DNA of 64,000 bases from Antedon bifida (taxonomy: Eukaryota > Echinodermata > Crinoidea > Comatulida > Antedonidae): NCBI GenBank assembly GCA_963402885.1, contig OY727103.1, positions 436,501 through 500,500 on the forward strand. Reading direction: 5' to 3'. Position 1 is the stretch's first letter. Every line of letters starts with the position of its first letter. Shown here in pieces: positions 1-13,900 of this stretch. The position numbers were made by a program, and so were the translations under genes. The notes under the pieces were generated by a model. It was not told the DNA's origin. It ran no database searches and saw only the letters and a program-made list of their open reading frames with translations.

Positions 1-333
1 AACTGAAATATAAAATTACTTTTATGAGTAATTGAATGTAAATCTGTCTAAAAAAAGTTGCATAAAGTTTAAATAAATGGTGTTTCGATTTATCTGTGGT
101 CTTTGAAGACCTGGCAATGAATGATTAACAGAATTGATCGTTCCTGACAGGGTTCACGGTTATTAATTATATATCTTTTAACCTCATCATTGGTAGTATA
201 TTAATATTAATCCAATGAAATTGATTTATCTTTTTTACAAATCCTAATAATTCTGGAAGTACTTGTCAATAAGGTTGCCAGATAGTTTAGTATTTTCGAA
301 AGTTTGGCATGTTTAATTAATATGTCCTTCTGA

Positions 334-561
334 TCAGTGAAGTTCTAATCTCTGGAGAATCATCTGAAAACTATCAATTTCCGCTTCTTTTAAAGACACT
401 TGTACCGAAAAAAGCGCCCCCACAACAAAATAAATCCAAAGGCAAATTACTGAAAAAATGACTGTGGGTATCAGTGGCAGAATCTCAATTGGAGATACAA
501 AATAAAATAAGCAAAAAGCTAAATAAAAACAATTAACAAAAACATCCAGAAAAAATAGCAC
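334..561 (-). repeat. Dispersed repeat with a short hydrophobic open frame
   Basis: The minus strand carries a 75-codon open frame that is strongly hydrophobic (two or three possible membrane segments). The part at about 410-560 is clearly related to 32876-33000, near the membrane-protein cluster, where the frame is interrupted by stops. I do not recognise the protein. It may be an exon fragment of a membrane protein carried by a repeat, or a chance frame in a repeat. No splice sites or neighbouring coding exons could be linked to it. Confidence 0.4.
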
Positions 562-904
562 AACAAAATATAGTTATATAGTAAATGAAAAATTAACTTT
601 GACAAAAAGAGATTAAATTAAATATTATTATTATTATTTTACATTTTGTAACAAATAATATGTAAAAAATTGAAAATAAGTAATTAAATTTTATATCATT
701 TACGAGTGTTTTTAAAGAACATTTAAAATGTAAATATTTTACATTAAATATGATAATACTGATAAAATTTAGTAGGCCTATATTTTGTGTATAACCCGTG
801 CCCTCAATGCTTCCTCCCCTTAATTAACTAATTTCTGGTTGATCTAACGAGTGACTCACGGCAACGGCCTTCTACGAATAATTATTAGAAACTTTTAGAA
901 AGGC

Positions 905-1350
905 TGTAAAATTATTTTAATTAAAATGTAGATTTATTAAATTCATATAAAATAATATTAACAAATGTACAGTACCTGTACAATATACTAGTTTTTGTAG
1001 TTGTATTAAGATTTTAATGTAGCTGTACTTAAACATGGACTTCAAGATTAATCTTATTTAATTACCTATTATTTATTTTAAACCTATAAATAAATTTGTG
1101 TAAGGCTTAAAATTATTTAAATAATTAAAATGTAGATTTATCAAATTCAAGAATATTAACAAACAACTTACAGTATCTGTACAATATACTAGCTTTTGTA
1201 GTTGTATTAAGATTTTAAATCTATACTATTTTAGCTGTACTTAAGCAAGACTAACAACATTCTTATTAGTTAAGATTTTAAACCTGTAGCTGTACTTAAG
1301 ATTCTTCTTATTTAATTATCTATTATCTATTCTAAACCTATAACATAAAT
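905..1350. repeat. Local tandem duplication, about 200 bp, 2.5 copies
   Basis: A segment with the words atgtagattta, tgtacaatatactag and agctgtacttaa at 905-1031 is repeated at 1110-1245 and partly again at 1271-1350. It is AT-rich, non-coding and lies upstream of the FGD-like gene. Confidence 0.6.
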
Positions 1351-1985
1351 ATTCATTAGCTAATTTAAATATATTTTATTTTAGTCATCTTGTTATTAAA
1401 TTAGGAACTTACTTTAATACAGATGATACTGTAACCATATAAAACAAAATACTGTACAAATTAAGATTAGTTTATGGTAGTTAAAGTAACATTAAACTTT
1501 AACTTTAAAGATTGTTTATATTTACTTTTATCAAATTATTAATAATTATTCATAAATTATATGACCTTTGACTTGAGCATCAAGGTCATGCTTTTAAATT
1601 TGACCTTGTTGTCTTATCAAAACATAAGTATGTATGTCCTCAAACCAAATGTATGATAACATTAACTACAATTACAACTTATTTCCTCTATTAATATCTT
1701 GAAAATGGCACTGTAGAATTTTAATATATGTGCCTGCTTTGCAAATCATGGGGCTATGTTCAAATCCTGAGTATTACCACAAATTTGAAACATGGTCACT
1801 ACCTACATGCCAACTCCCACGCATACAGGAGTCTCACACATGAGGACCGACTTTTTATTTCTCACGCATCCATAAAATGTCATACCTAGGCCTACTAACG
1901 AAGAAAGCAAAATTTTATTTGATGTTAAATAAAAACAATAAATATATTCATTTATCCTCATCACGGAGAACTAACTTATTTCTCC

Positions 1986-4900
1986 ATGTCGTCATTAGAT
2001 TTATTAAAAAGAGGCATACGAGCGTCAATCGTATCCATCGGCCCGGAACGCAACATTTTTTTCGAAATTCCTGACAAGGGAGGAGGTCAGGAGCTGCGCA
2101 TTTATGATGAAGTTCTGAGAATTTCGAGAAAACCAGAAGAAATTGAAATGAAAGTATTTAAGATGTCCGGCGGTGATTTGAGTTTTGAATCTGAAGATTC
2201 TGATTCGGATGATTATGTTGAAATTGATACTTGGATTACACCACAACAGAGACGGGGTAGGCTCTTGCATCTGATTGGTCAAAACTTTTGGACATTATAT
2301 GCATGACTGATTTCAAGCTCTTTTTGAATGCATCTTTTGAATTTGTAGTTGACTTGTTCCTAACAAAATATTAATGGCCTAAAACCAAGAAATTTCCAGA
2401 AAGCGAATGCATTAGATCCGTATATCTACTAAACAAATATTTCTTTACAGTATATTTCATTAATTTTAAGAAATATATTTAAAGAACAAACTTTCCTAAT
2501 TCAATTATTATCTGAAGGACAATTGGATGAATTTTTATGGTTGAAGGATTTTGCAGCGTCCAAGTTTTACTAGGTAGGTTACCGTGGGTAACAAGTAGGT
2601 GGTGCTGTTCATGTAGTCACGGTGATTATATAACTTGGCGTCCATTCAGAAACTTGTCAAATAGATTTAGCAAAGAAGAGTTTAAAGTGTAATAAAATAT
2701 TAAAGGCTTTGAACGACTTGGAAAGTTTTCTTTTCCTAACAGGATTTAATAATAGATATGATGATCTGATGAGTGATGAACAAGTGTACTGTTGATATTT
2801 CATCTACTTGAGTGCCATTATAGATTTTGGCGGCGATAGATGGGTAGTGGCAGTGTCAATACACTATAATAGTTTCAGGTTTTTTCTTCTAATTATATTT
2901 AAACTAAAAAGCATTGGAAATGTTTTATTCTGTACAAGAAATGACACTAACATCCTGTTTATCACACCTTACAAATATTGTACTTTTATACTTTATTGAT
3001 ATACACTTTGATTTTGTGTGACAAAAAAAACTAATAGGACTCTTTTTTTTAGGAAAAAACAAAAATTATATGATTGACGTATTCCCCAGATCAAAAACAT
3101 GTACACATAGAGATAAAAAATTAATTAAAGACTATTTTCTTGTACTTTTGTTGACGCAGAATTTGGTTAACCCAGGCGTTCCCCAAATTAGGAGAGAGAA
3201 ATATGCATTTTTGTGTTTTTTTGTTGATGAATAGATGATAATTATGATCAGTGTTGCACTTTGGGTTTCCCTACAGTTTACCCTGTCTTACAAAACATTC
3301 TTAGAAGCGTACATACATATTTTTACCGCACAATATACAGTGTATTTTTACTTTACTTTGAAACATTTGATATGTTTACTTTTGTTATCAGCTGTCAATA
3401 GACAAAAAGGCGACAAGAAAACAAAGTTTTATTGATTTTGTATAAAAAAAACAGAACTGAAACCATGGTTTGTTTAAATACAAAACTTTACATATCAATT
3501 CATGGAAAATGTATTTATAGTTATTTCCTTATATTAAGTAGATGTAGATGAAATTTTATCAAAAAAACTTTTAATGTATTTTTTATGGGGCTTTCCCTAA
3601 ATCCTTAATAACGGTATCAATTACAGTACTCCTATAGCAGGAGGAAAAGATGCTCCACCAAAACGGCGATTACAATTTACTTGTCACCTAAAAATGGTTT
3701 AATTGCACAAACCACTTACCTGGATAAACCGACATTAGCCCTTCTCCAGAGCAATACAGAAACAATAATTCAACACCCCTGAAAATAGGAGAGTACATAA
3801 TGATCTTTAGTTTTGAACATACCAACGTACTACCACCATAATTTCTTTTCTATCATGGATAAGTTCTTAAGTTCTACTTAAGATTAGAATCAGTACAAAC
3901 TATACAATCTTAATTGATTTGTATTTACTTATTACTTATACTTCTGTCTAAGTGGATGATTTTTTACTATTGTGTGTGACGTAAAATAAATAATATTTCC
4001 ACTCCTATCGTGTTTAAGATACATAAAATAAACGGTTGCTAACTTGTTGGACTGATTTTGTAATCTTTTTCGCCGTTCCTCTGTTGTCATGTTTTGTTGG
4101 AGGTCATGAGTGTAGGTACTGTAGGATGTAGTACACTTATTTATATATGTTTCTGAGTCATTTCTCATGCATGGGTTGTAGTAGTGTCGTCTGATAAGCC
4201 ACATAAGACTCAACCGGTCTGTTTCAAACAGCCTCCTCGATGCGGTGATATTGAACAGTTTTAAAATTTGGAAATCATGGAATTTTTCAGGAATTTTACT
4301 AGTGAGTAATAATAATACTATTGACAATATATATAGTTGTTAAAAGAATTATGTTAAATTTCCGTAGTTTCAAATTCAATTTACGTTGGACTAGAATTTA
4401 TTCAAAGTAAATATTTTATCAGCTGTTTTTTGTTAGTATCAGAATATTATTAGAAACTAAAGTTTCCCTTTAAATCTACACAAAATTTAATAATAAACAT
4501 TTCATGGCTTATCCATTTCATTGTAACGATATAAAGGTCTCTACTAAGAAGTACATACAGTACTGTAGTACTAGAATAGAATACATATAGTAGTCTAGAA
4601 AATAAATATGAAATAAAGATAGAAAGCTTTAATTTGTTTATAATTGTTAATATTAGAATGTATTTTTTTTTAAATTTTCATTTAGTTAGTTCAGTACTGT
4701 ATACAGTAGTCAGAATATCCAAAATTTTATTATGAATTTGAAATATTAGATGTTTAAAAATGAATAGTTTTATGAATATTTATAGTTGATTTTGAATAAA
4801 CATTTTGTGATGTTCACTTGAAGAATTGACCTCAAATGAAAAGAGATGATAGAGCACATGTTATTAAAGTGTTTTACTTTCATTTTAAGGTTTTTTAATC

Positions 4901-7900
4901 AATTTTTTGACAATTATTTCAATACACTTTCATTAGGAAGTAGGATCTTTGATACATTTTTTGTCAACATTAACCTAACCCTATTGAAATATATAATGAC
5001 AATGATCAGTATAAATGTTTCTTTTAAAAAAAAGGAATAAATATTTATTTTTTAGTACTTAATTACCTTTTAAACAATTAGTCAAAACTAAAGTAAAGAC
5101 ACCATTCAAATATCTATAAATTATCTACTGGTAGTCTGTATCTAGTATTATCAACACAAAATTAAAATCATAATATAATAATTCTTGATAATTTTGAAGT
5201 TGAATCTGCAAATTTATATTCTGCACAAACAGTGGAAGCTTAATAGGAGAGCAAAACATTTTGCACTCGACCAAATTTTGTTATTCATAAAATTTGTTTT
5301 ATTCACCTAATTATAAAATTATAAATACACATTTCCACAGTATTTATAGACAATTTTATCCAGACCTCTGAAGTTATTTTTAGAATCTAAATCTATACCT
5401 CAAGACATCTTGATCGAATATGCAGATAATTTAACTTTGACTGAAAGCAGTGGTGATTCCCCGCGCTTCCAAATGGGATGTTCCGTTAAATTACGGTAGA
5501 CTATCGACAGGAAACAAATCAAACAATACAGTGCCAATACAAAGCAATAGACGATCCATAAATGAGTTAAATGTCATTGTACACAATGGGAGCAAAACAG
5601 TTTAAGTAAATTCGGAGGAAGAAAGATTTTAGTCATTGTCCCTAGACCAACAAAGATTATGAAAAACAATTTTTTCTTTTTTTTTTTACTGTATTGCACA
5701 TGGTATAGTACTAATTTCAAAGTTCAATAAATGTCCATAATTTATTAATAATTATAATATAATTAAAAGATATCCTTTTTTAAAGAAATGTTTAAGATCT
5801 AAATTGAATTTGTATAAAAAATGTCACTCTGAATGTTATCAAAATTTGTGGAAAATTTTATATTTTATGCTGACTCACTATACAGAATGAAAACCAAATT
5901 GCGTTAAAAGTTTGTTGGTCGGGCAAGAATTCAATCTTGACCTTAATCAATACAATTCAGATATTCAGGTCAATATAAGAGAGTTACCGTTGGTCATTGG
6001 TCATTTTAGGTCAACAGTAAAAATTGAAGTAGAAAGTACAGTACAAAAAGAAAAAAGGAATACCTAGAATTGAAAGAAAAAATGAAAGACAAGGAAATTC
6101 AATAGGTAGATTTTAAAGGGTAAGAGGGTCTGTGCGAGAAAAATCTGGGGCCTGGTTTTTCAGGGAAAAAAAACTATTTAACATAATACATCAGATTCAT
6201 TTCACTATGTACTATTTTTATGCACCCACCCGCCTCAGTTTGAAAGTTAATCTTTCATGCGATTGAAAGATAATGAGAAAATAAAAGTAAAACACTTCTC
6301 AAAACATGTGCTCATTCAGAAATGTACTAGGACTAGTCCAACAAGGTTTAACACTAGGAGATTCAAATAGATTTTTTTATACAATATAACTGAATCCTTC
6401 TGCTTTGATTGCTATCCAATCAAAAGGTTCCCGAGAGCGTAGCTCAGTGACGCGGATCCATCGAAGCTCCGGTACGATGATCATAAGAAAGAAAGACAAC
6501 CAACGTTTGTCGGATTCAGTGACCACATCTTCACCGTCCAGTTTTAGGTCAAAGTTAGGTAAACGTCTCACACTCGGACCATCGATAAGCAAACGGTCAA
6601 AATCCGTAGAGCATCTACCAGGTACTGTTTTACTATATTTCAAAGTTTGAATTTCTTTCTTAAATAATATTAAATTAACTTGATTTATGCCGATCTAGTC
6701 TGTAATTTACAGTATAATCAAATTATTTTTTTCAAGTGGCAAATTTGTATTATCTTGATGTATAAAGCAGATTAGAAGTCATAGTGTTTTTTATTAAATC
6801 TCAATCGGTACCTTTGTGAATATGCTGTATACATAGATTTAAATAAAACTGACATAAAACATGTGCATGAAAGCATCGTGAATTTAACATTTTTAGTTTT
6901 TGGTAATTGTCAAATTTTCAAACAATTACTAACCAATACAAAATCTAAAATACAATATTGTTGTTTAAAAAGTTGATAGTTAAAAAAAAGACAAGGAATA
7001 ATCTTTTTTTAAAAAAGGGTTCCCATTCACAGAGAAAAGGACACATAGCCTCTTCAGTAGAAGGTTGTTACAATTATCTTTACATGCTATTTATAACACA
7101 CTGGTACACCTGGTTGTCTATATTGTCATTTATAGATAATCTTGTTTAGTCACTTTAGTTTTGTCACAAATGATTTTGTCATCATTGTCACCTTGGTATA
7201 AATGAGTGACAATAGATCAAAGGCAGGTGACATGACTGACCACTAATAAAATAGGACAATATAAAGAACATAAAATGTGTTTTTTTGCCAGTCACAACAT
7301 ATGTTTTGTTCCATCATCTGTTTGCACGTCTAAGCCTACTTCAGTAGGTACTATTTAGCTTTAAAAAAAGAGTTGATGCTTTAAAAGAGTTGATACTTCA
7401 AATTTAGTACAGCATGTGAATAAAGTGATAAGGTAATAATATGTGCATTAATTAAGTTTATTTTTTGAAAATAATTTATAAATTACAAAGTCTGAATAAA
7501 CTAATGTAATTTTTAAAATAGAATTATGTTGCTTCAAGCATACAAACATCTTGTTATTCATATAGTAAATACCTGATTGAATTAATTATGTTTTAGACAT
7601 TTCCAAACAAACTTTCAAATCTTGACTCATTTTCAAAATCCAGGCACCAAAATGATGTGCAGTGTCGTTGATAAGACATTATCTCTACCGTCAATTATAC
7701 ACAAGGTATAAGGTAGTGAGATTATAATTTAACTAGTAAACAAATTGAATTAATTTCACGTGTTAGGTTTGACCCGATCACGTCCTAATTTCAACGAGCT
7801 GATATGCCATCTTACCTTGCAGCATTTCTTGTTAATTAATCAGGTAACGCCTGAACTTAAAGGATTACAACCAATCGCATCGTCATTCTAGCCGACCCTT

Positions 7901-10900
7901 AGTTCAGGTTTACTTGGAATCTTAAGAGTTAGGTATCGTACCCCTGCATCTTGTGTTATCTCACGGTTCAACACACACACGCTATCAAACCACCTATATA
8001 GGGCAATTTGCAACGCATGGTGGTAGATAAGTCCCATACGAGTCCTTTTGTGTCCATCATTAGGGAAATCTTGACGTTCTCCCTTGAGGATCATGTGGGT
8101 TACATTCTGTGTTTGATAAAGGTCAGGTTTCAGTTGGTGTCTTGATAGTTTGCCTTAGCTCTTGGACGAGGCAACATTTCTGGAAATTTTAGCTGTCGAC
8201 TTAGTGAAGAGCAGGTAGGTTTATTGGCTATCCTGTTGTTTTTTTTTTTTGGTTTGGTGCAATTTGAAATTTATTAGTTAGGCCTATACCATTACTTCAC
8301 TGTTGGTCTCTCGAAAAGAGAAATGTTCCACTAGTCTGAACAGTTTCAAGACCAATCTATTCGCTGGTGTAATCGCACGTTGCTAATGCACAAAGCGCCA
8401 TGAGCTCCACATGGGTGGGGGACACCGGAGCTATACAAGTTTTCATTTATTATTATTATTATTAAGAGCACTTCATCCGAACTATGACCTTGTACAGGGA
8501 CTGTTACATTAAGAACTGTGATTTAAACTTTTGCATGTATATACTAAAGTGTTTGCTGAGGCTAACCTCTTAAATTTATCTTATCTTGTCTTATTTTACT
8601 AATATTATCTAATAAGATGGTTGAAGCATTTTCGTCATAACCTTTAGCTTAGAGAACTTTTTAAACTTATAAAGATACTGTTCAATAAATACAGCGCATT
8701 TTTCTGATTAATGCACTCAAGCATGACTTCTTGGAAGTGAGTTTTAACCACAGAGCAACTTTTATAGAATGAGTTCGATCATGCGTTAGTTATTTTGACA
8801 TAATCATAAAACACACGCACGGCACGTTTGAACTTTCGTAAAAAAAACCTGAACCAACCAATGTTTTTTAATTCCACCTAAAGAGCTCTTTCAGAAGTCA
8901 AATAGTCTGACACGAGATACCATGACAATTGATAACCGAGTCCACGAGCGTGGTTCTCGTAGACGCAACCTGTCTGGTCCAGGTTACCTAGAGTTATTGA
9001 ACACACCTGTCGACGAAAACACGGAAAGTAAAGAAAAAGCCAATATGGACTTAATAGCACTGTCGCAAGAAGTAACAAACTGGACGACAGAAAAAACCCA
9101 TAATTCTGATCTTCAAAGTAAGACACAGCATGCTTCAATGCACAAAACGAAAGTTTATTTAACTTTCCCAAAGATAAGAGTGGAAATTATTTGTATTTAA
9201 GCTTTAAATTATTTTTAGAAATGATGAGCAAGATAGGGGGACGAATTTGAACATTATTTGTTTTCAATTTTATCATAATCCGTGATAAACGTTATCATCA
9301 TAACATTCTACTTTTTTATGTCCTCTAGTGCTTTTTCAAATTATGTTATCTGCTAATAATATTTCACCTACTTTTTACGTGACTTTTTAAAATTATGTTG
9401 ATTATTTAATTTAAGCCAAATATGATTTGCAAGGCTATGTCATCCACAGTTGATAACATTTTGAAAAAAAAACTAGTTTCGTTCTGTCTTCTGTACATAG
9501 TGTTATGAGTTTTATATCTGAACCATTCTTGCACATTGTATCATTAAGGAATTGATCTTGAGATAAATATTCCGTCACCGACGTCGCCATTATCACCGAA
9601 TACGAGTCGTCCAAAGTCGCCGTCAACTCCAAAGTCGCAACGTATGAAAGACGATTTCAAATGGTTTTCCAAGAAAAGATTAGCAAGAGTTGGGAACATC
9701 TTGGACACAGCTCAGTTTAATCTTCCAGTCTGGTTTCCGTCTTCTCCTAAGAGCAAGTTACCGCCAAAAAGTCCTTTTAATAATCGAGGTAGGAAACTCG
9801 CATGCCCTCCTTCGGAATGTGCAGTCTTCTTTGCATGGGTTGTTAAACAAGAGTAAAATTTCTTCTGTAAAAAAAAGTCATTTTAGGTATTTTCGAAATG
9901 TAATTGTTTTAGTTGTATATGTTCTATTACTGTTTACATACTTGTTTTAGTTAATTAAAATGAACCAAAGTGATACTTTGTTCTGATTGGCTTAATATTT
10001 TGTCATGTGATCATAGTTGTCATGCATGACTGGTTCAGTCTATCAATCTGTGTAGTTACTGTATCGTAGTAGTTTTTATTTTTTGTTGTACATTTGTTAT
10101 TGAATTGTTTCAGTGTTTGCTTGGAATTACCTTCAAAGTCCGACACAAGAGGAAATTAAGAACTTTCGCAATGAAAATGATTTGAACCAGGAACTTACGA
10201 CGGAAAAACGAACGGTAGAAGAAATTAGCAGTTGTAAAAAATCGCCACCTTGTTGCGAAGAAGCATTGTACGAGTCCATCAGTCCCGCGGGATCTCCAAA
10301 TCATATTGTTGACGAGCCGGAATTTTTGCCAACAATACCAAAAATAAATGTTGTTCCAGCAACGACAATTTCAAGTATACAAATGCACCCAACCAAGAAA
10401 ATCTACCGACGCGATCGGAAAATAATAGCCAAGCCCAAGAAACACCCTCCCCCACCACCTCTTAATCTGAAACCTGCAGGTGCGGACTGCATGCTGCATG
10501 CCTCTGTTCTGTTTGTTTGTTTTAATTTCCATCTTTTTCTTTTAGGAATTCTGTATTAATAATGTTATGTTCTCTTTTTATAAACATGTTAAACATTAAA
10601 GTGAAACATAATTCATTTGTAATTGTGATGTAATAAATATTTTGTACTTTTATTTTATTCCGTTCACTTTCTCTTTTTTAAAAATTCACATTACTTAATC
10701 CATACAGCTGCTTTATCATTTCTGATTATATATTTTCAATTCTTATTTGATAATATAAAAAACTTATTTGACCTTTGCCATTACTTTTTTCTTCCACCCA
10801 CCTAATTCCTTCCCTTTTCTTTTTATTCATTAATATTTTACTTCCGTTATTCTTTATCTCTTTACACATGCACTTCTAATTTCTGTACAGTGTTTTCCTT

Positions 10901-13900
10901 ATTTTTACAAGAAGAAAAAAATTAGTAATTCAATACATTAAGTCGGACAAACATGAATGTTGAAACCACTATGAGCTAAATTTACATCACATAAGGAAAT
11001 ACTTCAGACAGTAATGTTGTATCACATTATAATGTACTGACATTCTTATGAGTTCAGGGACCGATAACATTAACAAAAATTCTTATTATTTTACAAAATC
11101 AAGTTCAAATTCTGAAATCAAATGTTTTTAATTTAGGCACAACATTATTGTGCTTTGTACATAATTTATGAATTGAGGTCTCAATAAAAACTACTCATTT
11201 GTCAAATTCAGGAAACTTTATTACACAGCGTAGTTAACTGATAAATTAACAAATCATGTGACTCATAATATGACTTGCTGTTTGTTACAACATTGAGGGC
11301 AGCACAACTAAAGATTAAAAGATAAACAGTATTCGTGTGTCTTTGTAAATAAGATTTTAATTACTTTTACTGTAAAATATCATGTTTTAATCGCACTCCA
11401 AAATTTAGAGGCTAAATTATACTTTGGTAAATCAATTGCTAATGCAAGCGCCTCTTATAATCCCACACCCAAAATTCCGTACAATCTGGCAGCCTGGGAA
11501 AATTTGACATGAAATTGAATTGTTAAAATCAAAATATGTGATTATGAAAAAAGCAAGGTTACAATAAAAATGCATGCATTAAAACAAAAAGTTAAATTTT
11601 AACTTGAAAATGTGTTTTTAATTTACTTTAGTACCAAAGAAGCCATCGTTCTTGAAGAACCTAGCAACGAAAAAGCAGCAAAATGGCAGCCCAAGCACCA
11701 CCCCAAGCACCACCCCAACTGGAAGTTGTTCACCAACAAACGTACAACAAATTGCTAAAAAATATGAGGATAAACCTAGCCCTGTAACACCAACCTCCAA
11801 GAAACAAAATCGGCCCTCAAACGTAAAAAGTATTCGTGGAATGTTTGAAACGGGCAACTTTAGTTCTCCGCCGGTTGTCAAAAAACAGACGTCATTACAA
11901 AAAAGTTCGACAACAGACAATAATAATGTACCTGAAGTTGCGCCAAAACCTAAAACGGAACCAGTTTACGACGATCCAACTAGCGTACAGAAACCAAGCT
12001 GTAATGACACTACCGACGGGTACTGTGAACCGTCGCACCATGTACCGTATGATTCGGTACCGACAGAAAACATTGGACCATATGCCGTTGTGAACCTTGA
12101 CCCGACCAATAGCACTGAATCCGTCGCAGTAAAACGAAAAAAAATCTCTCGTAGTAGCAAAGATCGAAGGAAAATATACGAGAACATTGCTGCAAATAAA
12201 AATGCAGGAGAAATCACAGATGGATCAAATACAAGCGGTGATTCGGGCTATAGTCCACGAGATTCTAAAAACTCTTATTCCGCAGAGGAATCGGACGACG
12301 ATGATCCGATTGCGGGAGATTCAGATTTTTCTGATGATGAATTATTGAGTGATCAAGAGAAAGATGAAACAAAAGTAAGTACTAGCCAAAATAAATTATT
12401 ATTTAAAATCAAAATTTCTTTTCAAAAGTTCCATTCTTCCATAACTTTACTTATCTCTGCTTTTCTACAGTAAGTATACTGACTAAAAACTATTTAAAAC
12501 CCAGTCATAACAGACAGTTTATGTTATTTTTTTATATTATAATAAAAATGATATTAAATGAATTGCATTGCATAATACATAATATATCAATATCAATTAA
12601 ATAAACAATTATTTTATAAAACACAATTTGCAAAAGATTAAATGGCTACACAAAAAGATACAACCAGTACAATTATACAAATCAGAAAAGTTATAAATTA
12701 TTATTTAATTTTAAAAAAACTAAAAAAACACCTGATATTTAAATTACATAGACCAGGAACACTGACCTATACATACATAAGACTATATTTTAGTTTCAAA
12801 CAAAAAATAACACCAAAAAGGCTAGGCTGCCAAAGGCTGTGAGCTCAGTAGTGGTAGTGTGGTGGTAAGCTAACCAGTGAGCATCCAAAGCATTAGTTCA
12901 GAGGGCTTAGCACACCCTCAGACAGTCTTGTAAACAAATTTATTATTAAGAACATTATTCATACAACTTCTTACTAATTAAAATAATAGTTTAACTCACC
13001 AAAGATTGTAATAATTCCAAAAATATCCAAATACTGTAATTCCAGTAAAAAATAATGCACATTATATCCACATAGTAAATCTAGGCCTGTGGTACTAGCT
13101 AGCCTGTGTAGTCAGTCTGCTTGACTAAGCAATAGCAACAACAACTTTTCACCTGATATGCAAATTGGTTGTGACCTTACTTAAGACTAATGAATATTCA
13201 GGAACTTTTAATGGGTCTTCAATAAATATAAACTAAATAAATCAAACAAATTAAATGTTCTTAATAAATTAAAAAATTTAAAAAAAATTAAACTAAATTA
13301 AGAAATCAAGTTAAAGGAGACCATGGTTAAAAAAATTTTTTTTTAAATTTGTGATTTCATATATATGTATAATGGTCTAATGTAGGACATCTGCATATCA
13401 AGCATTATGGGTTCGAATCTAGGTTGAGCTACTTTTTTTTAATCACCATTAAATTAATTAATTTCTCTATGCCTATAGATTTATATAATATCAGTGGCAT
13501 CCATATTAATTAAAATGTGATATAGTATCATTATTTTGCCCAGATCTTACTTTTTACTAGTAAAAGTCAATGTAATAAAATTGCATAAATTAAGAAAACC
13601 AATGTGTCCATATTTAAACTTATCATAGTTATGGTAAATTAAAACTATAGCTATATTTCTGCTATAAACATTAAATTTTAAAAATAGTAATCGCATCATC
13701 GCTTTGTTTAATCCGAGTCGTTTAATTTAAGTCTGATCTGACCTTGTAAACTGAGTAGAGACTATCAATTCAAGGAAATGTATAGTGTTTTATACATTCA
13801 TAACAGTTCCTGTGTGCTAACCACCAACAGTGTATGATGTGTCTTGGTCCAGTGCTTCTAGACCGTGCTTAAAAATGTTGCTTAAGTAAAGGGTTTTAAG

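Noticed and set aside
3932-4327. 131-codon minus-strand open frame in the first FGD intron
   Set aside because: No family resemblance, no splice partners, ordinary intron composition.
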